64,000 bases of DNA from Rhea pennata. Lineage: Eukaryota > Chordata > Aves > Rheiformes > Rheidae. Positions 21,172 through 33,368 of the stretch are shown in pieces (the first letter of the stretch is position 1; the number at the start of each line of letters is the position of its first letter). The DNA lies in the NCBI RefSeq assembly GCF_028389875.1, contig NC_084663.1:171532301-171596300 (forward strand). The letters run 5' to 3'. Position numbers and translations under genes: made by a program. The notes under the pieces were generated by a model. That model ran no database searches, was not told the origin of the DNA, and saw only the letters and a list, made by a program, of their open reading frames with translations.

Positions 21172-22225
21172 AGCCAAAACATGCCATCGCTAATCAGTGC
21201 TGGATGAATATGAAACTAGAGAGACAACCTGTATCTGTTGCAGTAAACAAACGGCTTGAGTGTAAACTTGAAACATAACAGAAGCAGTTTTTATTAAAAC
21301 TTACAGCTGTTCACGAGAGCACGGTATATCTTTTAACAAGACTACACTAGCATCTACACATCCAGAAAATAGAACACTTACATAACCTGCCTCACCTTAA
21401 GATAGGTCTTACCTACTAGGAATAATTAACCTGGAACAGCAGCCTCAATGCACATTCGTTACCGTTACTGGTCAGCTTTGTGGACGTGCTTGGGGAAAGC
21501 GGGCCTGGATGTCTTGAAGAGGCATGGCCTCAAAACTGAAATATGAATACAGCAGGAAACAAATTGTGAAGAACAAACCTGTACCACAGAACAGCCAAAT
21601 GAGGGAAGTAATGCTTTTATGACTAGTGGTGTAGAGTTCTCCCTCTTGTTCTGCAGCATATGTGATCAGGAAGGGCACTATTTACCTCATCAATGCAAGA
21701 CCAGTCTTGATAGTGAAGTTTGAGGTGCTGCAGAGTATCATATGCTACTACTCTATATTATGTGTTTATTTTAGCACAAATGTTAAAGCTTGATATAACA
21801 GGTGGCCTCTTCAAGGAAGCTCTGTAGCTAAAGATATGGAAATATATATTTGAAGGTTTTTATTCTCTCTGTCCTTCTCAGTGATGTTTCTCACAAAGAG
21901 CATTTCCATACTGCTCCAGAATTTGCATCTCCCTTATGAAGTTATTTAATAGAAGCAAAATGGGTAGACTTTTTTTGGCAGAAGAGTAGGGGCATGTTTT
22001 TGTAGCATGCAAGCAGTGCTCTGCCTCTAGAGGTATAAAGATAATTGGAAGTAGACTGTGCCAGCAGAGGATATTCTGTTCAGCCTCTCTGACTGAATTG
22101 TAGACATAATCTCTAAATTATTTACTTAGTCAAAAACCACAATATTAGACTGAGCATGGCTCTTGTGTTACAGGAGTCCAATTCAAAAGTTCCTGAATCA
22201 CTAAATAAGAGATTTTCCTGAATTT

Positions 22226-22231
22226 TTTATT
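22226..22231 (-). promoter_or_regulatory. Possible ACOD1 poly(A) signal
   Basis: The minus strand reads AATAAA about 75 bases after the ACOD1 stop. Its position is plausible, but use is unproven. Confidence 0.4.
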
Positions 22232-22305
22232 AGCTTTGTGAATAGCGTCTAGCTGTAAGTTGGGCATACAGCTCAATGAAATGGAATGTTGTGATGGAAC
22301 ATTGT

Positions 22306-23260
22306 TCAAAGTAAATGCAGTTTCTCTGAAAGTGCTTTAGCTGACTGTCCTGATAAAAATGTGCTTAATACAGAACAGTCCTCTACTTTTTCCAGATTAT
22401 ACACAGTCTCTATAATGCCTTCTGTGGCTTCTGCAGAGAGGACTACGGAGGCATTGGATTGGAATTTTTTCTCTAAGTCCTCTTTTTTCAGAGGTTTCCT
22501 CCAGTGCCCATAGAATGTATTGCAGCAGTCGCTGAACGTGTGGCCATCCTGAAGTGTAACGCTCATTTCACAGTAAAGATTCTCAAAGCTGGGCTTGTTA
22601 TCAGAAGGATGCTCCAGGTGCGTTTTGCAGAGAAGCTCCCGTAAGGCTGGTCTATGAATGTTCTTGCTGTCAAAGGACTGAACTGACATGCTGCCATCCA
22701 GCAAAGCAGAGCATGCAACAAACTGGAAGGAGTGTCGAGCTTCGTGTTCTGAATCAGGGGTGGGTCTGTTCACGTATCTGACCTCTGGGACCTTGACAAT
22801 GACCTTCTCAATTTTGTCAAGAGGGAGCAAGTTGTTATTGTGCTCTATGAGCTTCCTCCTAACAGAAGTTGCTGCATCAGCCACCCAGTGTGTTCCAAGG
22901 TGAGCAGGAAAGCGTTTGATGGCAACGTCTTGGTGGTCCAACAGCCAGGAATATGACTGCAAGGTTGGCAGGGTCTGCGGGCTGTAATCTGTATAAAAGG
23001 CACCCATCCCTGACTCCATGTCCAAGATCTGTCCACTTCCTTGAACACCCAGTGATGCTAAGCAAGCTGCTTCCAGTCCGTGTTTTGCTGCATTACCAAT
23101 GTGGAGTGGCTTTGTTTGGGTTGCTGCATTAGCCAGTGGGGCGCCTGCATAGGAGGCAGCTATAGCCAAGGCATTTTTGCATTTCAGCTGGTCAAGAGCT
23201 AGCAGTTTAGCACAGGCTGCTGCACTCCCCATTGTACCAACCACAGTTGGTGGGTGAAAC
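22306..23260 (-). CDS. ACOD1: ACOD1 last coding exon
   Basis: This 955-nt exon has its acceptor AG at 23262-23261 and stop TGA at 22308-22306. It contains FHPPTVVGTMGSAAA, ATQTKPLHIGNAAKHG, KRFPAHLGTHWVADA, RYVNRPTPDSEHEARHSFQ and FYGHWRKPL, all hallmark ACOD1 segments. Confidence 0.97.
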
Positions 23261-26200
23261 CTGAGAAAACAAAATCTCTTTCATTACTATATTTCATAAA
23301 GTCACATGAAGTCACTGTATACACAAACTCTAATTTCCTTTCACTACAGTGAAAGTTGAGTTGGACCATAAATGAAACACTGAATATTCAAAAGTTAGTA
23401 CCTAAGGGCCATCTTAGTGGAAAAAGTTGCCCCCTTTCCCTAGAAGGAGGTTAAACTGAAGCAGCATCACTTAGAACAGGTCCTCAGAAAACAGCTGAGA
23501 TGTAGAACTGCTCTTAGTTAAGGCATACTGAACAGAGTAATAGGAAAAGAGTCCAGATCCTCTATAAAGTATATATACTGGGGAATGCAAGTTCTTTTAT
23601 TCTGAACCAGTTTTGCAAAAGTGGTAGAAGAAAAACACAGAAAACAGCAAGAAGACTGAGTCTGTCCTGCACTGCAGGGCTTTTCTTCTGAGCACACCCT
23701 GTCTTTTCGGACTTTGCTTTGAGACCAGCTCCAGTGAATCCATACTACTGTGAGCTACTGCTTGTGAGTACAAGCTTGTGAGTACAAGCTACTGCTTGCA
23801 AATGATACAGATTAGGTGTATTTGTGAGAGTCTGAGACCTGTGTTGTTAAACCTTTTCCCTTTCGCTGATATTTTTCATTAATGATCCACAAAGCCTCCT
23901 CGTAGATGGATCAACGCTCTCAAAAAAATCTATTAGCTAAGCAGTAAATAGGCAAGAAAGTGTATGCATGTTTAAGACTTGCTTAAACCTTTACTAAATT
24001 TCTGGACAAATATCATAGCAAATACGATTAACTGTGCCATTTGTATTTTTACTGGCATTTATTTAAGTATATTAACCCTGAAAAAACTTGCACATAGTTT
24101 ACTGCTTGACGTATTTTATGTACCTTTTTGGAATGTTCCTGGCTTCGCTGGAAAAGCGTAGCAACCTGCCTTGCACTTCAATTCCCACGTTGAAAGCTAA
24201 GAGCAGATCGAGGCCAGAGATCTTTTTCTTCTGAGAAAAGGCCTCTGAGAGTGCAATCACAGCAGGAAGCACAGCCCCAGAAGGGTGTGTGGCCGGATGC
24301 CATGTGTCATCAAAATCCATTGAGTGCACCTAATGTAAAGAGAAACTTTGATTTGTCATCAGAAATCAACTATTTGCCTTGGCAAGACCAGATCAGTCAA
24401 ATGAAAATTCTGTAATTGGTATAAAAATATTGAAGGACTTGATTTTGCTTAAAAAAGTAAAACTTTTTTTGAAAAGTCATTCTTCTAAGCACTTTACTCC
24501 GAACATGGGTTGGTGAGAAGTAGAAATGCAATATAAATCTTGCACTAAAGGGGCATAATTCTGATCCTAGCTGCACTAGTCTAAAATCAGTATGACACTG
24601 ATACTTCTTTCCTACAATAGACTTTTGTTGCTGTAACTAGACTGATATAATTAAACCAGCAATTCTAGAGCCACCATGTGAATAAAGATATATCTATTTT
24701 CACTTCCCCAAAACAATATCTAAGTATAATGAAGTTACTTCCCCTGTGATGCAACTAATGCTGACATTAGGGCCCATACTAGTAAAATTATAGTAGTAAA
24801 AGTCTATACTTCTAACTGAAAGTTTTATTGGAATAATTTTTCTGGTGCAGACCAGCAGCATGACAACAGACACAAGCCTGCAAACGCTCATCAGACTTTA
24901 ACCTGAATTTTCAGCACTGCACAACAGATCTGTTCCTTGAGCCACCAGATGCACTAAGGTTGCTGGGAGCAGGAGCAAGCTATAGTCTTAAAACTGGGAT
25001 GAGCTGCTTAGCCCGTAAGGCTATCTGGAGAGGGCCCCTCTTCCCTACACCCATAGTCCAGCTGCTTTGGAAGTCTTCAGGCATTCCCAGCATGGCATAT
25101 TGCTGCTCTTTTGATAGCAGACTGTTCCCTGCAGTTTAGAAAAGTATTGTTCTTGTTCGGAGTCTGCCAGAAAACCCCAAATGTCCGAAGTAATTACAAG
25201 TATCAGGAACAGCATTTTTAACAAAACCATGCCTCAAAACTAGAACTGACTTTCATGCCTAGTCACACGTGTCTTGTTTCATAGCTCTACCTGCAAGAAA
25301 GGTTGTAATGCTCCCCGGCACTCAGCTCTTGCCCTGTAATGCTGAGAATACACAATTCTGTCATACTCAGGATCAGGCTGCTGAGGAGTTTGGTTCTGAA
25401 CAGACAGAAGAAAACTCAGTGCCCACCTTGAAGATCATACTAATTTAGACAGGCTTAACATATCATTTCCTTGGATGGTTGCCTTCCCTAGTTTTGTATA
25501 ATTACCAAATTTGTCTATGCCACCTCTGGCATATCCATTGATTTAATTTGGTTTCAGACTAGATCCGAATTTAGGCAAAATTCTGGGCAGTCAGTTACTG
25601 CTTTACTGATAAAGTATGTATCCAAAATGTCTAATTGGCTTTTGCAAACAGCATGACTGAAAATTAAACAGTTTTGTGATATATTAGTGACAGTACATAT
25701 GTATATGCACATGTGTATTTGTGTTTTTCAGTAACTATACTTGGTCAGCTGAGATGAAATCTGAATCCTGCTGAAATCAGTGCGAGCTAGATTATCTCTT
25801 TGCTGTAATGTTGCTAGATTATCTCTTGGATGTAACAAGGTTGTAACAAACTGTAGAGTCTTGCACCTTGAAAACAGCCCCAAATCTCAAATTAGTGGTA
25901 AGGAATGCTGTTGACTTAGATTGGGTATGTATTATCTCATGCTTTGAACTTGGTCTCACTGGAAGAAGGTTGAACTACACTTGAGAGAATGGTGTAGGAA
26001 TATTTTGTGGTAGATCTCAGGTATAACAATAAAGTAAACTAAGATTTTAGGAGCTTTCTGTTCTCTCTATAAGGAAGATGGAATCAATTAGTGTGATTTA
26101 AGAGCAAATAAAGGAGAGTCGCTTACAGCCACTCCATTCACAAAAGCTGCATACAGAGGAGGAAGTCGGAAATCCAGGTGGCCCCATGTGGTACTGGATA

Positions 26201-27495
26201 AATCTGAGCTGTAGATCTGGAACAAATTGACATCAATTAACTCAAAATCCTGAACTGAAGGATAAATGTATACTGTATCTCTGATGTAACTGAGGTCAGA
26301 CCATACCCCTTTGGAACCCAGCTACTCCCATTCATAGGAAATGAAAAAATCAATATATTATTTTATCAGAAAGTATGAAAAGAAACTCTTTTTCCTGAGG
26401 ACTTATGTCAAGAGCCTAAACAGATCACAGGGAGCAGACCAGCACAATGCGCATGACCATTCAGCACCTTCACAACACCTCTGACCATTGGTGTCCCTTC
26501 TAAAAGTTCATCAGCAATTCCCTTAGGACTGTCATCATCTTACTTGGGAAGGTCTCCAGTTAAGGGTTCTGTTTCTTCCAGTTTTAGTAGACCCTGGATA
26601 AACTATATACAGCCTCTTGATGTTTGCATCCCCATACTCTAAAGGGCACCCTTCCTTTCCTTTTGCTGTGCAGGCCTTTTTGCCAATGAGGAGATCTTCA
26701 GGAAATTCAATACAAGTGCATAAACTACCATAGTTTGGGAAGGGGGAGATCCCAGTTCAAAGAGACTTCTTGACACACAGTTCTGGCGCTCGAGTCCAAC
26801 TAGCCAGTTATTACAAAGAAAACAACGGCCTAAACTCCTCACTGATGCACTCTTAAATTGGAAAGACTTCTATTCAGGGTCAAATATTCCTCTTGTTGAA
26901 GTAGAATGAGACTGGAGGAGAAACATGACTTGGACAATAATTATGTTTATGGACTGTAAATAACCCAGTATTAACTTTCCATATATTTAACAGTCTCTTA
27001 TTTTTAAAGTCTAGTGTTAAGCAATGTTTGCTTTGCCAATGCTTTTCATAAAATCTTGTATGTGAAAGACAGAAAGGGATTCTTAGTTAACTGTGTTCTA
27101 CTTTTAGTGGAGAGTCTTAGCGTAGTTTGCTGTATAGACTTTTACTCATTCGCAGTTTAAGTAACTCAAGCAATGATGTTCCCCTCTCCCCCATGGGTAC
27201 AGCACTCTTTCTCTCTCCTCCTCCATCATCAGAAGAATCTCACCATGAAAACATTCTCCCTGGTAGCCCAAACTTCTGTTGGCTTTTCATATAGCTAAAC
27301 CTGAGGGTATACTACGAATACCAAACATCTTACTTTGCTGTACTGTATCACTTTGTGGTAGATCTCAGTGCCACTACCCAGAAGCCCGACTCCAAGAGTA
27401 TCCAGAATCATTCGCTTGCTTCTCTGAATGACTTGGTCTGTCAAATGGTTTGCGTTCAAACCATGAATCACATTGGCAAAATTTCCTGTAATTGT
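22306..27495 (-). CDS. ACOD1: ACOD1 (IRG1), aconitate decarboxylase 1, four conserved coding exons
   Basis: The minus-strand exons are 27495-27334, 26216-26127, 24329-24124 and 23260-22306. They join in frame with GT/AG introns to give about 471 residues collinear with mammalian ACOD1 from its fifth residue to the end. ACOD1 belongs to the MmgE/PrpD family and decarboxylates cis-aconitate to itaconate in mitochondria of activated macrophages. Known active-site residues are all visible: Asp, Thr and His in HSMDFDDTWHPATH, His in RFHPP, Lys in QTKPLHIGNAAKHG and Tyr in YVNRP. The N-terminal exon with the initiator Met is not securely located; a candidate exon lies at 35686-35747. In mammals expression is induced by LPS and interferon. 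The gene lies tail to tail with the ES1/GATD3-like gene. Confidence 0.96.
23761..23788. repeat. 14-bp perfect tandem duplication
   Basis: CTTGTGAGTACAAG occurs twice without spacing in the last ACOD1 intron and is flanked on both sides by GCTACTG-like sequence. Confidence 0.85.
24124..24329 (-). CDS. ACOD1: ACOD1 exon with the DFDDTWHPATH motif
   Basis: This 206-nt exon has its acceptor AG at 24331-24330 and donor GT at 24123-24122. It encodes VHSMDFDDTWHPATHPSGA, then SGLDLLLAFNVGIEVQGR and ARNIPK plus two bases of an arginine codon completed by the last exon. Confidence 0.97.
26127..26216 (-). CDS. ACOD1: ACOD1 exon IYSS...NGVA
   Basis: A 90-nt, phase-0 exon of 30 codons, including TTWGHLDFRLPPLYAAFV. 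The acceptor CAG precedes 26216 and the donor GTAAG begins at 26126. Its length and both boundaries match the mammalian exon. Confidence 0.95.
27334..27495 (-). CDS. ACOD1: ACOD1 exon with SKRMILDTLGVGLLG
   Basis: A 162-nt, phase-0 exon (54 codons). The translation starts TITGNFANVIHGLN and includes QVIQRSKRMILDTLGVGLLG, ending HKVIQYSK. The acceptor follows a T-rich tract. An overlapping 60-residue open frame is out of phase. Confidence 0.95.
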
Positions 27496-30400
27496 CTGTG
27501 AGAAAAAAAAGATATTTAGCTTTCCCTTCCTTTAAAGAAAATATTAAAAAATACAACCTATTTTTTCCTTTTTTTTTGTATTCAGGCTTGGATTATTTCT
27601 TAGCATGCTGGTCATTTCTGTTGTCCTGTCCTTACTTATAAGAACTGCATCAGCAAATGAATTGCATCACCAAAACGGATGTTTGAATTGTTCTCCTTTT
27701 TTTTCCCAGAAATGGCACAGTGTTACTTATGTTTTGTTTTTCTCTCACCTGTCTCCTTCTTATCTGTTCTCTATTTCTGTTGCTTCCTCCTTGACTTGAG
27801 TCTTTAAGATGCAGACAATGTAACTTGGCAAGTTGTATAAAAGAACAGGATCAAAAAGCACCTGGCTTTCAAAAGCACCTTTTTATTGCTATTGAAATCC
27901 GTGGGAATTTGGCATTTCAGGCCAATGAAGCCATTGTCACTCAGGGAGGCAAGAATTCATCTCTATGAGTAGCAGAATAACTATCCCAAGTCTCACTGAG
28001 CTGGAGCTCACTGGGAGATGGAAGTTGGCAGCTCTACCTCTTCCCAGCAGCTTCTGGCTCACAGCGCCCACTGAATTCACATGGCTGGAATTCTAGCTTT
28101 TCTCCAAGACAAGGTCTCTCCTCTCTGAAAAGCAGTGGCTCCTTGTTACTGGCTCCTGCTGATCTGGGAATTATATTTCTCATTTTTTTGCTTTCCCACT
28201 GAGCATTGATACATTATGCAAACTCAGCATGCTTCACCTTGACTGGAGCTGTTAGCAGCTACTAATACTCATATTAGAAACTAATCTAAAACTTCCCTCC
28301 TCTGATAGTTATAAACTTTCTTCTGTAGATAGGCATACATTATTTACAATAAGTCTACACATACACTTGCTTTTCTGTGCTGGCATTGCTGTAATAGCTC
28401 TTCCCTTTCTTTGGAAATTGTCTCTTCCATTTCTCCTCTTCTTTCCCTGCCCATTACTCCCCTGCATATATCCAAAGAGTGACAATATTTCCTTTATTTT
28501 GCTAGGTTAAGTAAGCCAAACTGTGCCACTGTTTTTAGAATACAGGTTCTTCATCCCCCTTGACTATACCAGTAGCTTTTCACTGCATTGTTTCAGTTGG
28601 ATTTATTTTTTCTAGCAATGGTGACTGAACTGTACTCATTATTTCAGGTAAGTTCTCACTGAGCTTTGTAGTGAAGCATCAAGACAGTTTTGAGGAACAC
28701 AAGGCATTTAAAGCAGATGAATTACATATCCCATAGTGTGCTGCACACCTACAAAACATGCACAATGAAGTTACAAAAGCTTATACTGTAAATACATCTT
28801 AAAGTGCGAAGAATAAGACAATACCTTTGCCCACATCTTGGATGGATGGTGAGTGGTCCCAGAGAGAAGCAACAAATGACTGGCAACCAGGCAACAGTGA
28901 AACAGTCTTTTCACTATTTTTATATGTGTTTGTGTGAGGTGGGGGCAAAGGACACATTAGGACCGACCTATTGCTCATCTTGTCCTGCCCACTTCCTCCT
29001 CTGCTTGGAAATGTTTCTTTTTCAACATTTGCAAATTTCTTGCTGACACATGTGTGATAGGACTTTGCAAGTCAGGTTCATGTGTCATGAGTTAAGCTGA
29101 TAAATGTGTTTTTTAGCAGATAGAAACCACGATATTAATTTGAATGTCTTATAGAGAAAAGAAATCATCAGGTGTGTCAGCCTGACCTTGGGGAACTACA
29201 GTACACCATGAATAATTCTACCATGGAAAGAGCTATCAGACTATACCACTATCAGACTACAAGTATGATAAAGGCTGTTTTAACTTAATTATCCTGTTGC
29301 ATTCTTTTCTCTTACTCTATCTGTCTCCTCCATAATATGTGCAGCTCAGACACGAAAACTGTGTGACATATTGGAATTTCTGTCTGTATGTTGGTTTAAA
29401 GCAGCTGTTGGCATTCAATGGTGTTTTAACAACATGAATCACTAGAAGAGGCCAGATAAGATTTCTTTCTACTATTAGATTTTCTACATCTCAGGTAAGG
29501 ATAGCTTCTCTGAGGAAGGAGGCACTTCTCCCATCACCACCTTAGGGGTTTCACCTCTGTGGGAATCCAAGACCACAAGTTAAACTAAACCTGTGAGACA
29601 CTGGAATTCAGTTGGTACTGAGTGAGAAATCCATCCTCAGCCCATGACAAATGGAGCATACTCAAAGGGGCATGAATAGAGGCCACTCAATAACTCTGGT
29701 GTGAAAGCATAATGTATGTTTGAAGTCCCGGTACCTCCTGGATTAGGAATCAAAGTGTATAATCTTTCAAATTTACAATCTTGCATCTACATGCCTTAGT
29801 GCTACCTCACATACTTTAGGATCCTCAGCCCTTTATTCAATCTAGCCTCAAGTCATTTGGTAAAGTCTTCTCTAACTCCTGAGTTCTTCCAGACAGATAG
29901 CTATAGGAGTCTATGGGTGCAATTTAACATTAATTGAAGTTCTATGGATCTAACTACCAATGAAAGGGACAGTCCTGTCCAACGGTCCATCCTCTTCCCA
30001 CTCTCTGGCCACACAGGAGGTTCTCCTCCTCCTTCCACCAGCTTTGATGTAGACCCCTTTGTATGAGCTGATTCAGCCTCTCTCCAGCTCAGAGATTATC
30101 AGCTGTCAGACAAAATTGAGTTTCATTGCCCCAGAAATGCAAAATTAAATCTAACTGTGGGAGCAGAAAAAGAGAGGAGGAGGGCTAGCAGTATTTTATG
30201 AAAATCCAAGAGGGGACACGTGTGTGGAAAGAGATGAGAAGGAGTCAGCTCTAACCCAGACATCTGCCTACTTTGCCTGTACCTCAAGCCAGCTCTACTT
30301 ACGGATGTCATCTTCGGATGTCTAACCTGAGGCTGAAAATTGCACTGAGTAAGAGTAGCTAAAATAAAAAAGCTGCAATGTGCCTGGCCATGGATGTAGT

Positions 30401-33220
30401 CAAATTGCCCAGTGCCCAAGATTCCTAAAATCTAGCCCTACAAACACACATACACTTTTGTACTGGCTAACATGCATTGTACAGAGCCTCAATTCAAAAT
30501 CATAGCCCGGTCTTTCTTCTAAATATGAGCAGCTATTTAGCATGGCTACTAATTCTCTTCTCAGTTCTCATACACACTTCTCTATGAGTATATCATAGCT
30601 TTCTGTAATTTTCCATTGCTCATACATACATAATCTACATCTACATAAAAGAACCCAGCAGCATTTCCTAGTTTTTGTTAGATGCGCGTTTGGGCCGAAT
30701 CTTGACTCCCATGGGGAGACAAAAGCCTGAATGTGCATCAGTGCTCCCTCTCCCACCTCATTTCCACACTCAGGAAAACACCAGAGGTAGCCTGGATGTG
30801 CTGGGAATTATTGCTAGCCCTGATACTGAAGTTTACAAATCTAGTCATTACAGCCCAGTTAATGAGACTGGTCACATTGGCAAGACTGGCACCAGTTAGA
30901 ATGGTTAGTAATAACAAGTAATTGGTATGAGATTAAAAAGGGGAAAAAAATGTTACCTTTCTGTTCTTACAGATCACCCTTCATCCAGAGAATTAGAAGA
31001 AAATATATGTATTAAATAAAATATATTCAAACCCTACAGTCAGCCCTCTTTCAGTCCTCTTTTTCCATTATCTTTTGGATACCATTTGTAATCTAGCTTC
31101 TCCTACTTCTGTCTCTCATTTTGCTCCTTCTCTTTTGGGAAAGAGTCAGACTGAAGTGAAATTTGAATGTCTCCTTGGACTCTCTATGCCACTGGATAGC
31201 ACAGAGGAGACACAATAGCCTCAGAGCCAGTTAAGGAGAATTTTCCTAATACAAGAAGCACATGGGACCCTTTGTATTTCCTTTTATGATTCCAATGGAA
31301 GGAACAGTGAACACAACTGAACAGCTCAAAGATATGAGAAAACTATGAAGTATTGTAACTCCTTATTGCTTCAATATATTGCTCTAATGATTGCTCTAAT
31401 AAAGGTGGCATTATTTTGGAAAGTCTACAGTCAGAATGGGGTAAAAATGGCTCATAACCCTCTTCATCTCTAGAAAGCATAATGTGGTGTCAGCCTGTAG
31501 GTCTGCATCCTCCTAATCAGTAACTGCATCATCCCTTGAAATAAGACCTTTACAGGCTTACAGTGTTACATTGCCTAACACTTTGAGACACCTGTTATGA
31601 GAATCAAGTGCAGAGATCCAGGAAGACCAGCAGCTGCGTTTAATCACATGTCAATATTCAAAAGTGAATTAAAATATCATCCAAAACTTGTGATGTGATT
31701 TGAAACGTGGTTTGCTGTCACACACTCCTAGCTGATCTCAGATATACTGTCACTTCCTCCTGCAACCTTGATTGCAGTATGGATTGTCCAATATATTGCA
31801 ATAATAACTTCAGTACTACTAAGAACTGAACTGAGATATTATGAGAAAGTAACTTTTTAAAAATGAAAGGAAACTAAATATACAAAATTAAACTACACTG
31901 GAGACTGATTTTCAAAATGTAGTCTACAGACCTTAGATGCAGGTGTACAATGTAGAGTAGGGGGGAAAGGAAAGCAAGATGATTATCACTGCAGAAGGAA
32001 AAACCTTCTATACAAAATACTGTATCCCCACAGGAAAATTTGTAGCCTAAATAAAAGAAGGCTGAAAACCACTGACTGAGAGTTTGGCACAGGCTTTCTT
32101 CTCTGACAAAGGGAATCTGCTGCTTTCCTCTCCTTGGACATAATACACCCATGGTTCAGTATTTTGGGCAAAAAAATTTGTTAGCTAGCAAATATGATGG
32201 AAAGTCATCAAAATGCATCATGTGTAGCTACAGCATAGAGCTGCATTGATTACAGAACAAAGCTTAGACACCAGAGCCCCACAGAGATATTTTCTCCTGC
32301 TGACATCATATTTTTAAGCTGCTATTTCTTCTTTTGTCTAGAGCTATTTTAGCATAAACTCTGCCCACACCTGCAAGATGTATGTTTGCAACTGAAAGCT
32401 GTATCCGGCCTCAGTCTTATGCTCTTTTTGTCATTAGAAATTATAACAAAATACATGGGACAGGCTTGCTTTACTCTAAGCCGTCTTTTAAGATATAACC
32501 TCGATCATGCTCTGTGTTAACATGAGAAAAAGGGAGTCAGCTGTCAATGTGTTTTGTTTACAGACCATCCATTATTGTAAAGGATCTGAAAGCAACTTAA
32601 AAATGTAGGACCTACTCTTTTTTACTTTACTGAGGTTTTTAAAATATAAGAAACAGGTAAGAATTCTGCTAGGGACAGAATCTTAATGAATCATCTGGTA
32701 GCTTGATGCAAATCTTCTATCAGCCGTATAGCTATAAATATTGGGATCCTGTACCACAACCATTACACTCTGTTGTGCCCTGCCTTCCTGCATTCACTAC
32801 AGCAATAGTTACTGAGCTAGCCTATCTGTCAACAACAGATATCAAGAAAAGCAATGATTGCACCACAAAACATGTGACTCTGGAAATTTCAAGTCTTTAA
32901 TAGTTCTCTTATTCACTTGCTTGCAAAACCAGTGATGACTTCAATGCAATCTGAGAAATTACAACATCTTTGTTTCCTTTTTTCAATTCTTCACAGCACA
33001 TCTTGGAAGCACCAGGCCATATTCTGGTAAAGGCTGTGACATGTCAATGCACCAGGTCTACACTATTGTTCTCTGTTTCATAAACTAGCGCTGCAATTTC
33101 TAAAGGGAAGCCATGCAGTTCCCTTCAACTCATAATGTGTTCCTTGACTAGCTTACATGAACTGTAAGATGGCAGGACCAGATATGACTGGGATAATCAG
33201 ATGGGATCTTGTTCTAGTCA
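27496..33220. other. Non-coding DNA upstream of (or intronic to) ACOD1
   Basis: About 5.7 kb of AT-rich sequence. I see no conserved exon, no recognisable RNA gene and no clear mobile element. If the 35.7-kb candidate exon is real, this is ACOD1 intron; otherwise the ACOD1 first exon may be hidden here. Confidence 0.5.
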
Positions 33221-33358
33221 CAGACACAGAATCAGTAAGGTTGGAAGGGAGCTCTGGAGATCATCTAGTCCAACCTCCCAAAGATTTCCTGGTGCTGGTT
33301 CCACTGGGGCTTGAACTCAGGTCCTTCAGCGTGTAAAGCAGATATGATAACCACTACA
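33221..33358 (-). mobile_element. tRNA-Val/CR1 chimeric SINE-like retroposon
   Basis: Read on the minus strand, the element begins with a tRNA-Val(UAC)-derived sequence (33358-33296), then a linker of about 15 bases, then a CR1 3' terminal segment (about 33280-33221) with its GATTCTGTG-type tail. The heptamer CTAGTCA flanks the whole unit (33214-33220 and 33359-33365), as expected of a target-site duplication from one insertion. The internal promoter B box (GTTCAAGCC) and most of the A box (TGTAGTGG) remain. The architecture matches SINEs mobilised by CR1. A single copy cannot distinguish a SINE family from a one-off chimeric retrocopy. Confidence 0.75.
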
Positions 33359-33368
33359 CTAGTCAGAT
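33296..33368 (-). pseudogene. tRNA-Val (UAC) pseudogene, head of the chimeric retroposon
   Basis: From the D-arm (TAGTGTAGTGGTTATC) through the anticodon loop (TTTACAC, anticodon TAC), the T-arm (GTTCAAGCC) and the 3' acceptor strand (TGGAACC plus discriminator A), it matches vertebrate tRNA-Val(UAC) with about six differences in 66 positions. The 5' acceptor strand (GGTTCCA in the functional gene) is not conserved, so the acceptor stem cannot pair. One substitution also breaks an anticodon-stem pair. The 5'-most bases overlap the flanking duplication. It is not a functional tRNA gene. Confidence 0.8.

Larger units (their letters stand above)
20069..22305. other. Spacer between the ES1/GATD3-like gene and ACOD1
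   Basis: The two genes converge here. Apart from the GATD3-like 3' UTR and a CR1 3' fragment at 21011-21171, no gene is seen. The small open frames at 21465-21678 are not recognisable. Confidence 0.6.

Noticed and set aside
33296-33368. A functional tRNA-Val gene
   Set aside because: The 5' acceptor strand does not pair with the 3' strand, an anticodon-stem pair is broken, and the sequence is joined to a CR1 tail inside a target duplication.
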